Assembly (NCBI RefSeq): GCF_000020645.1
Contig: NC_011060.1
Location: forward strand, 556,501 to 620,500
Origin: Pelodictyon phaeoclathratiforme BU-1
GTDB taxonomy: Bacteria > Bacteroidota > Chlorobiia > Chlorobiales > Chlorobiaceae
Direction: 5' to 3'
Length of the DNA stretch: 64,000 nt
Shown in pieces: positions 52,555-62,900 of the stretch. Each line of letters starts with the position of its first letter. The first letter of the stretch is position 1. Position numbers and translations under genes: made by a program. The notes below the pieces were generated by a model. The model made no database searches. It was given only the letters and a program-made list of their open reading frames with translations, and was not told the DNA's origin.

Positions 52555-53436
52555 ATGGAAATTGATCCTCTTGTTATTTTTCTGCAAATCTTGCGTCTTG
52601 CCGTTCCCTATGTGCTTACCTCTGTTGGGGCAACGTTTTCGGAGCGGGGCGGGGTGGTTAATCTGGCACTTGAGGGGATGATGCTTGTTGGTGCGTTTGG
52701 TGCGGCTTTTGGTCAGTACCGGAGCGGGTCGGCCCTGGCGGGCATTTTGCTGGCTCTGGTGTGCGGCCTTTGTGTTGCGCTGCTTTTTGCTTTTGTGACG
52801 GTTACCTTGAAGGCTGACCAGATTGTTGCCGGTATTGCTATCAATATTCTTGTTATGGGCGCTACCCGTTTTGGGCTCAGCCTGTTGTTCGGAAGTTCGA
52901 TGAATTCGGAGCGGATTGCCGGTATTGCGGTTCCCTCTCTTTTGCTTGATCCTCTTTTTCTTGCTGCTGTGCTCTCTGTTGTTGCAGGTTATCTGGTGCT
53001 TTTCAGGACTCCTTATGGTCTGAGGCTTCGGGCAACGGGTGAAAGTGCTGAAACGGCCGACAGTGCAGGTATCAATGTGGATCGCATGCGCTATTCCGGC
53101 GTGCTTGTTTCTGGTGCACTTGCGGCTCTTGGTGGAGCTTTTCTTGTTTTTCAGCAGCATACCTTTACTGATAATATGTCGGCCGGGCGGGGTTATATCG
53201 CTCTTGCGGCTATGATTATCGGCAAGTGGAACCCGGCTGGAGCTGCACTTGCAAGTTTGTTTTTTGCAACGACCGAATCGATGGAGATTTGGCTCCAGAC
53301 GGGGTGGATTCCCTCGCAGTTGGTGCAGTCACTCCCTTATGTCATAACGCTGGTTGTGCTTGCCGGATTTGTTGGCAGGGCTTCAGCGCCGAGGGATGCG
53401 GGTACTGCGTTTGAAAAAAACCGCAAATCAGATTAG
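52555..53436 (+). CDS. ABC transporter permease, simple-sugar/nucleoside type (BPD_transp_2)
   Basis: 293 aa, about eight to nine membrane segments. Conserved opening VGATFSERGGVVNLALEGMM and central FRTPYGLRLRATGESAETAD, GINVDRMRYSGV, as in the second permease (YufQ/NupQ type) of nucleoside uptake systems. The ATPase, first permease and lipoprotein are not visible on either side, so they are elsewhere or lost; upstream is the divergent ppdK. The 3' end overlaps the end of the convergent elbB relic by 9 bp. Confidence 0.9.
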   Translation: MEIDPLVIFLQILRLAVPYVLTSVGATFSERGGVVNLALEGMMLVGAFGAAFGQYRSGSALAGILLALVCGLCVALLFAFVTVTLKADQIVAGIAINILVMGATRFGLSLLFGSSMNSERIAGIAVPSLLLDPLFLAAVLSVVAGYLVLFRTPYGLRLRATGESAETADSAGINVDRMRYSGVLVSGALAALGGAFLVFQQHTFTDNMSAGRGYIALAAMIIGKWNPAGAALASLFFATTESMEIWLQTGWIPSQLVQSLPYVITLVVLAGFVGRASAPRDAGTAFEKNRKSD

Positions 53437-53782
53437 GCAGATCAGCTCTCCAGCATGTTTTTCTATGCCTTTGGCCACTTCGGCTATTGATGTTTCGAGC
53501 ATGTAGGCTGCTGGTGTGCTGACTCTTTTTCCTTTCTGGCTGACAATGCACTCCCCGACAGGGCATTCGATAGGGCGGGCACCCATTGCCTCGATCGCTG
53601 CCGAACTTTCCGGATCATTCTCTGGTTAGGTCAATATGTTTCAGGTCAATATGTTCACAGCCCGGAAGTTTTGCTGCAATAAAAGGGTGCGATGCAGGTG
53701 CAAGAGGGGTCAGCACCGCTTCCTGAATCTCGGATCCATCAGGAAATCCGCAGCCTGAAAGGAGAATTCCGATTTTTTTCAT
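53428..53782 (-). pseudogene. elbB: ElbB-like glyoxalase/amidotransferase-like protein, internally deleted
   Basis: Start at 53782: MKKIGILLSGCGFPDGSEIQ, EAVLTPLAPA, the ElbB N-terminus. After HIDLKHIDLT the frame shifts by one base and resumes at DPESSAAIEAMGARPIECPV, then VSTPAAYMLETSIAEVAKGI to ELICLI, the ElbB C-terminus. About 95 codons with the catalytic Cys and the glycine-rich centre are missing. A short direct repeat AACATATTGACCT sits at the junction, suggesting slippage-type deletion. Confidence 0.82.
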
Positions 53783-53940
53783 GGCAAATATTAGTATTTT
53801 ATTATGGAGTATTATACATTTTATATGCGCAGGTGCGTTCCCTGTATGCGTTGTGTTTGTTTTTGTTTGGTTAAGGATGATGATTTGACGTACTTAATAG
53901 CAACTTTGCTTTTCATAGCTTAATTATACCTAAAGTACCA

Positions 53941-56900
53941 ATGAGTATCGATAATACGATTTCGCTCGCAACTGTCTCAGAGATTATTGGTAAAGTCTGG
54001 GCAGAACTTGAAGATGGAACCAGCCGTCTTCTGCAGGCAGGGGATATGGTTTATGAGGGTGAGGTTATTCATACAGAAACTGGAAGTCTGGTTGTGCTTC
54101 GGACTACGAATGGTGCTGTGTTAAGGGTTACCGAGGGCAAGGAGGTCGTCTTGGGTGCTGGGCTTTTTGCTCCTGCGGACAAGGATATTGCGGGATTGGT
54201 TGCCGAGGCGGGGAGTGATGCGCCGCCCGTCGGGCTGGAAACCTCTGACAGTCCCGAACCGCCTGTTGTGATCGAAAACAATCCTCAGAGTGGTAACCGT
54301 CTTCATGGATTTGTCCGTGTCGAGCGTGCTGTTGAGTCAGTTAATACGCCCCCCTACCTTTTGTGGGCTTATACAGGGAAATATAATGCATCAACGAGCC
54401 GTCGTTCGGCAGGTTACAGCCCCTTGCTTGAGGGTCGTGGCACTTTTGATGAGCGACTGGTAATTCCGGTTGAACCGGTCACCTTTGCTGCGGTGGAGCC
54501 GATGGTTCCGCTGGCGCCCATTTCGATGACATACTCCTCTTTACCGTTCGATGATGTTCCGAAAAATAATACAGCAGAGGTGACGGCTTCGGTTCAGGAG
54601 GATGCTCTTCTGGAGGGTAACCGTGATACTCCGGAGGATACGATGGTGGCAACGGGCAGTGTTGCTCCATTGATTGATACGGGAGCTGATGTGCCGGTAA
54701 CCTTCAGTTTGCAAACCACGGGGCTTGATGCGTTTGGCTGGACTTCGAACGGAGTTCCGCTCAGCTTTACGGTATCCGGCAATACGTTGACGGCTTCTGT
54801 TCCTTCCGGTCCGGTCTTTACGCTTGTTCTTGATCCGTCTACGGGTGCTTTTACCTTTACGCTGTCTGCTCCGTTTGATCAACCTCCCGGATCCGGTGAG
54901 GAGGGCACCATCACTCTTGATCTCTCCAGCGCTATTGTTGTTACCGACAGGGATGGTGATGCGATAACGGTTGATAACGGGTTTACGATTATTGTTGAGA
55001 ATGATGTGCCGATCGGTGTTGGCGGCATTGCGGGCAGTGTCGATGAAGATGAGCTTCCGTTTGGTATACCGGATGGTGATGGGGTGACTACGGTTGCAAC
55101 AGGCAATATATCCAGCCTGTTCTCTGCGGGCGCCGATCAGCCGCTGACCTATGGTTTGTTGACCAACACCGGTGGTCTGCCCCAGGGTCTGACTTCGGCG
55201 GGGGATCCTGTTACTTATGTTGTTACGGGCAATACGCTGACTGCAACAGCCGGGGGAGGAACGGTCTTTACGCTTGTTCTTGATCCTGCAACGGGTGACT
55301 ATACGTTTACGCTCTCCGACCGCCTGGATCATCCTTTGACCAATGGGGATGATAACGAAATCCTTCCGCTTGACCTGACAAGTATCCTTCAGGCAACCGA
55401 CAGCGATGGCGATCACTCTGCTTCAGCCGGAACATTCACGATCAATGTTGAAGATGATGTGCCCGTTGGCAGCGGCCTGGTTACGGGCAATGTTGACGAG
55501 GATGAGTTGCCTTTAGGTATAACGGACAGTGATGCTTTTAACACGGTTGCGACAGGTAATATATCCGGACTTTTCTCTGCAGGTGCCGATCAGCCTGGGC
55601 GCTATGGTTTGTCATCCGAAACCGGAGGCTTGCGTCAGGATCTGACTTCGGCGGGGGTGGCGGTCACCTATTCGGTAAAGAATAATATTCTGACAGCATC
55701 ATCCGGGAGCATTCCGGTCTTTACGCTGGAGCTCGATTCCGTTACGGGTGTCTATACCTTTACGCTGCTTGCCCAGCTTGATCATCCACTTGCCAATGGC
55801 GACGATAACGAAATCCTTCCGCTGAACCTGACGAGCATCCTCGAGGTCACCGACAGTGATGGCGATCCGTTGATTACGACAGGAACCTTTATCATCAATG
55901 TTGAAGATGATGTGCCGGTTGGTTCGGGGACGATTGTGGGCAATGTCGATGAAGATGAACTACCTGACGGCATAACGGATGGAGATACTGTAACCACCGT
56001 TGCACGAGGTAACGTGGCGGCGCTTTTCCGTATCGGAGCTGATCAGCGGGGTAATTTTGGCTTGTCTGGCAATACGAGTGGGCTTCCGGTGCTGTACTCA
56101 TCCGGCATGTCTGTCGTGTACACTTTTACGGATAATACGCTGACAGCAACAGCCGGGGGCAATCCGGTCTTCACACTTGTTGTTGATTCTGTTACGGGAG
56201 ACTATACTTTTACACTGATTGATCACATCGATCATCCTCGTGCTGATGGAGATGATACCGAAATACTTCAGCTTAATCTGACAGGCATTCTGCAAGTTAC
56301 CGATGAAGATGGTGACCCCTTGATGACTGCAGGAACCTTCACCATCAATATTGAAGATGATGTGCCGATTGGTACTGGTGCGATTGTGGGTGAAGTGCAG
56401 GAAGATGCGTTGCTGGACGGAAATCGTGAAACCGCTTCTCAGACAGTGGTAGCTCAAGGCAATTTAGCTGCTCTTTTCCAGATCGGGGCTGATAATCCTG
56501 GAACGTATGGTTTAACGGGCGATACATCCGGACTTCCTGAGTTGCGTTCCGTTGGCATACGGGTCGATTACGCTGTTACGGTTAATACGTTGACGGCAAC
56601 AGCCGGGGGCAATCCGGTCTTCACGCTCGTTATTGATCCTGCTACGGGAGACTATACCTTTACGCTGCTTGATCAGCTCGATCATCCTCGTGGTGATGGA
56701 GATGACAGCGAAACACTTTCGCTGGACCTGACGGGCCTCCTGAGGGTCACGGACAGTGATGGCGACACGTTAAACACCAGCGGAACGTTTACGATCAGTA
56801 TCGAAGATGATGTGCCGGTCGGTGTCGGCATATTACAGAGAACGGTGCATGAAGATGCATTGAATGGAGGTAACCGGGAAACTCCGTCGCAGGTGATATC

Positions 56901-59900
56901 AGTGAATGGGAGTATAGCTGGTCTTGTCTCAATAGGTGCAGATCAGCCGGGAACTTATCTCTTTACGCTATCTGCTGATACGAGCCATCTACCGATTCTG
57001 AAATCAGCCGGATTGCCGGTTCTCTATGATGTTACTCCTGATGGAAATATACTGACGGCATACGTCGATTCTGATGGTATTGCGGGGTATAATTCTCAAA
57101 CTGATCGACCAGTCTTTAAGCTGGTTGTTGATACGAGCACCGGAAACTATGTATTTACGTTGCTTGATCAGCTTGATCATCCGCTGAACAATGGTAATGA
57201 CAGTGAGACTCTTTCGATTGATTTTTCGAGCATACTGAGAGTTTCCGATCAGGATGGTGATCCGTTGGCAACCTTTGGTGCCTTCACGATTAATGTAGAA
57301 GACGACATCCCGGTTCAGACCACTGCGACGGTAGTAGGCTCCGTACAGGAAGACGCACTGAGTGGCGGCAACCTCGACAACACCGCCGCCGACACGACGA
57401 TAGCGACCGGTAACATCTCCGGCCTGGTGAGCGTTGGAGCCGATGCCTCCGCCACCTACTCGGTCCAGGCCAGCGGCCTGCCGACGCTGACCTCGAATGG
57501 CAATACGGTCACCTACAGCGCCGTCGATACCAATAGCGACACCATAACCGACAAGCTCGTCGCCTCCGCCTCCGGCAGCACGGTGTTCACCCTGGAACTG
57601 AACCAGACAAGTGGCGCCTACACCTTCACGCTGCTCGATCAGCTCGACCACCCGGTCAGCAACAGTGACGACACCGAAATCATGACGCTCGACCTGTCAG
57701 GCGGCCTTGTAGCGACCGACAAAGATGGCGATGCGATAACCATCAACAGCGGCTCTCTGCTGATTGAGGTAGAAGACGACATCCCGGTTCAGACCACTGC
57801 GACGGTAGTAGGCTCCGTACAGGAAGACGCACTGAGTGGCGGCAACCTCGACAACACCGCCGCCGACACGACGATAGCGACCGGTAACATATCCGGCCTG
57901 GTGAGCGTTGGAGCCGATGCCTCCGCCACCTACTCGGTCCAGGCCAGCGGCCTGCCGACGCTGACCTCGAATGGCAATACGGTCACCTACAGCGCCGTCG
58001 ATACCAATAGCGACACCATAACCGACAAGCTCGTCGCCTCCGCCTCCGGCAGCACGGTGTTCACCCTGGAACTGAACCAGACAAGTGGCGCCTACACCTT
58101 CACGCTGCTCGATCAGCTCGACCACCCGGTCAGCAACAGTGACGACACCGAAATCATGACGCTCGACCTGTCAGGCGGCCTTGTAGCGACCGACAAAGAT
58201 GGCGATGCGATAACCATCAACAGCGGCTCTCTGCTGATTGAGGTAGAAGACGACATCCCGGTTCAGACCACTGCGACGGTAGTAGGCTCCGTACAGGAAG
58301 ACGCACTGAGTGGCGGCAACCTCGACAACACCGCCGCCGACACGACGATAGCGACCGGTAACATATCCGGCCTGGTGAGCGTTGGAGCCGATGCCTCCGC
58401 CACCTACTCGGTCCAGGCCAGCGGCCTGCCGACGCTGACCTCGAATGGCAATACGGTCACCTACAGCGCCGTCGATACCAATAGCGACACCATAACCGAC
58501 AAGCTCGTCGCCTCCGCCTCCGGCAGCACGGTGTTCACCCTGGAACTGAACCAGACAAGTGGCGCCTACACCTTCACGCTGCTCGATCAGCTCGACCACC
58601 CGGTCAGCAACAGTGACGACACCGAAATCATGACGCTCGACCTGTCAGGCGGCCTTGTAGCGACCGACAAAGATGGCGATGCGATAACCATCAACAGCGG
58701 CTCTCTGCTGATTGAGGTAGAAGACGACATCCCGGTTCAGACCACTGCGACGGTAGTAGGCTCCGTACAGGAAGACGCACTGAGTGGCGGCAACCTCGAC
58801 AACACCGCCGCCGACACGACGATAGCGACCGGTAACATATCCGGCCTGGTGAGCGTTGGAGCCGATGCCTCCGCCACCTACTCGGTCCAGGCCAGCGGCC
58901 TGCCGACGCTGACCTCGAATGGCAATACGGTCACCTACAGCGCCGTCGATACCAATAGCGACACCATAACCGACAAGCTCGTCGCCTCCGCCTCCGGCAG
59001 CACGGTGTTCACCCTGGAACTGAACCAGACAAGTGGCGCCTACACCTTCACGCTGCTCGATCAGCTCGACCACCCGGTCAGCAACAGTGACGACACCGAA
59101 ATCATGACGCTCGACCTGTCAGGCGGCCTTGTAGCGACCGACAAAGATGGCGATGCGATAACCATCAACAGCGGCTCTCTGCTGATTGAGGTAGAAGACG
59201 ACATCCCGGTTCAGACCACTGCGACGGTAGTAGGCTCCGTACAGGAAGACGCACTGAGTGGCGGCAACCTCGACAACACCGCCGCCGACACGACGATAGC
59301 GACCGGTAACATATCCGGCCTGGTGAGCGTTGGAGCCGATGCCTCCGCCACCTACTCGGTCCAGGCCAGCGGCCTGCCGACGCTGACCTCGAATGGCAAT
59401 ACGGTCACCTACAGCGCCGTCGATACCAATAGCGACACCATAACCGACAAGCTCGTCGCCTCCGCCTCCGGCAGCACGGTGTTCACCCTGGAACTGAACC
59501 AGACAAGTGGCGCCTACACCTTCACGCTGCTCGATCAGCTCGACCACCCGGTCAGCAACAGTGACGACACCGAAATCATGACGCTCGACCTGTCAGGCGG
59601 CCTTGTAGCGACCGACAAAGATGGCGATGCGATAACCATCAACAGCGGCTCTCTGCTGATTGAGGTAGAAGACGACATCCCGGTTCAGACCACTGCGACG
59701 GTAGTAGGCTCCGTACAGGAAGACGCACTGAGTGGCGGCAACCTCGACAACACCGCCGCCGACACGACGATAGCGACCGGTAACATATCCGGCCTGGTGA
59801 GCGTTGGAGCCGATGCCTCCGCCACCTACTCGGTCCAGGCCAGCGGCCTGCCGACGCTGACCTCGAATGGCAATACGGTCACCTACAGCGCCGTCGATAC

Positions 59901-62900
59901 CAATAGCGACACCATAACCGACAAGCTCGTCGCCTCCGCCTCCGGCAGCACGGTGTTCACCCTGGAACTGAACCAGACAAGTGGCGCCTACACCTTCACG
60001 CTGCTCGATCAGCTCGACCACCCGGTCAGCAACAGTGACGACACCGAAATCATGACGCTCGACCTGTCAGGCGGCCTTGTAGCGACCGACAAAGATGGCG
60101 ATGCGATAACCATCAACAGCGGCTCTCTGCTGATTGAGGTAGAAGACGACATCCCGGTTCAGACCACTGCGACGGTAGTAGGCTCCGTACAGGAAGACGC
60201 ACTGAGTGGCGGCAACCTCGACAACACCGCCGCCGACACGACGATAGCGACCGGTAACATATCCGGCCTGGTGAGCGTTGGAGCCGATGCCTCCGCCACC
60301 TACTCGGTCCAGGCCAGCGGCCTGCCGACGCTGACCTCGAATGGCAATACGGTCACCTACAGCGCCGTCGATACCAATAGCGACACCATAACCGACAAGC
60401 TCGTCGCCTCCGCCTCCGGCAGCACGGTGTTCACCCTGGAACTGAACCAGACAAGTGGCGCCTACACCTTCACGCTGCTCGATCAGCTCGACCACCCGGT
60501 CAGCAACAGTGACGACACCGAAATCATGACGCTCGACCTGTCAGGCGGCCTTGTAGCGACCGACAAAGATGGCGATGCGATAACCATCAACAGCGGCTCT
60601 CTGCTGATTGAGGTAGAAGACGACATCCCGGTTCAGACCACTGCGACGGTAGTAGGCTCCGTACAGGAAGACGCACTGAGTGGCGGCAACCTCGACAACA
60701 CCGCCGCCGACACGACGATAGCGACCGGTAACATATCCGGCCTGGTGAGCGTTGGAGCCGATGCCTCCGCCACCTACTCGGTCCAGGCCAGCGGCCTGCC
60801 GACGCTGACCTCGAATGGCAATACGGTCACCTACAGCGCCGTCGATACCAATAGCGACACCATAACCGACAAGCTCGTCGCCTCCGCCTCCGGCAGCACG
60901 GTGTTCACCCTGGAACTGAACCAGACAAGTGGCGCCTACACCTTCACGCTGCTCGATCAGCTCGACCACCCGGTCAGCAACAGTGACGACACCGAAATCA
61001 TGACGCTCGACCTGTCAGGCGGCCTTGTAGCGACCGACAAAGATGGCGATGCGATAACCATCAACAGCGGCTCTCTGCTGATTGAGGTAGAAGACGACAT
61101 CCCGGTTCAGACCACTGCGACGGTAGTAGGCTCCGTACAGGAAGACGCACTGAGTGGCGGCAACCTCGACAACACCGCCGCCGACACGACGATAGCGACC
61201 GGTAACATATCCGGCCTGGTGAGCGTTGGAGCCGATGCCTCCGCCACCTACTCGGTCCAGGCCAGCGGCCTGCCGACGCTGACCTCGAATGGCAATACGG
61301 TCACCTACAGCGCCGTCGATACCAATAGCGACACCATAACCGACAAGCTCGTCGCCTCCGCCTCCGGCAGCACGGTGTTCACCCTGGAACTGAACCAGAC
61401 AAGTGGCGCCTACACCTTCACGCTGCTCGATCAGCTCGACCACCCGGTCAGCAACAGTGACGACACCGAAATCATGACGCTCGACCTGTCAGGCGGCCTT
61501 GTAGCGACCGACAAAGATGGCGATGCGATAACCATCAACAGCGGCTCTCTGCTGATTGAGGTAGAAGACGACATCCCGGTTCAGACCACTGCGACGGTAG
61601 TAGGCTCCGTACAGGAAGACGCACTGAGTGGCGGCAACCTCGACAACACCGCCGCCGACACGACGATAGCGACCGGTAACATATCCGGCCTGGTGAGCGT
61701 TGGAGCCGATGCCTCCGCCACCTACTCGGTCCAGGCCAGCGGCCTGCCGACGCTGACCTCGAATGGCAATACGGTCACCTACAGCGCCGTCGATACCAAT
61801 AGCGACACCATAACCGACAAGCTCGTCGCCTCCGCCTCCGGCAGCACGGTGTTCACCCTGGAACTGAACCAGACAAGTGGCGCCTACACCTTCACGCTGC
61901 TCGATCAGCTCGACCACCCGGTCAGCAACAGTGACGACACCGAAATCATGACGCTCGACCTGTCAGGCGGCCTTGTAGCGACCGACAAAGATGGCGATGC
62001 GATAACCATCAACAGCGGCTCTCTGCTGATTGAGGTAGAAGACGACATCCCGGTTCAGACCACTGCGACGGTAGTAGGCTCCGTACAGGAAGACGCACTG
62101 AGTGGCGGCAACCTCGACAACACCGCCGCCGACACGACGATAGCGACCGGTAACATATCCGGCCTGGTGAGCGTTGGAGCCGATGCCTCCGCCACCTACT
62201 CGGTCCAGGCCAGCGGCCTGCCGACGCTGACCTCGAATGGCAATACGGTCACCTACAGCGCCGTCGATACCAATAGCGACACCATAACCGACAAGCTCGT
62301 CGCCTCCGCCTCCGGCAGCACGGTGTTCACCCTGGAACTGAACCAGACAAGTGGCGCCTACACCTTCACGCTGCTCGATCAGCTCGACCACCCGGTCAGC
62401 AACAGTGACGACACCGAAATCATGACGCTCGACCTGTCAGGCGGCCTTGTAGCGACCGACAAAGATGGCGATGCGATAACCATCAACAGCGGCTCTCTGC
62501 TGATTGAGGTAGAAGACGACATCCCGGTTCAGACCACTGCGACGGTAGTAGGCTCCGTACAGGAAGACGCACTGAGTGGCGGCAACCTCGACAACACCGC
62601 CGCCGACACGACGATAGCGACCGGTAACATATCCGGCCTGGTGAGCGTTGGAGCCGATGCCTCCGCCACCTACTCGGTCCAGGCCAGCGGCCTGCCGACG
62701 CTGACCTCGAATGGCAATACGGTCACCTACAGCGCCGTCGATACCAATAGCGACACCATAACCGACAAGCTCGTCGCCTCCGCCTCCGGCAGCACGGTGT
62801 TCACCCTGGAACTGAACCAGACAAGTGGCGCCTACACCTTCACGCTGCTCGATCAGCTCGACCACCCGGTCAGCAACAGTGACGACACCGAAATCATGAC

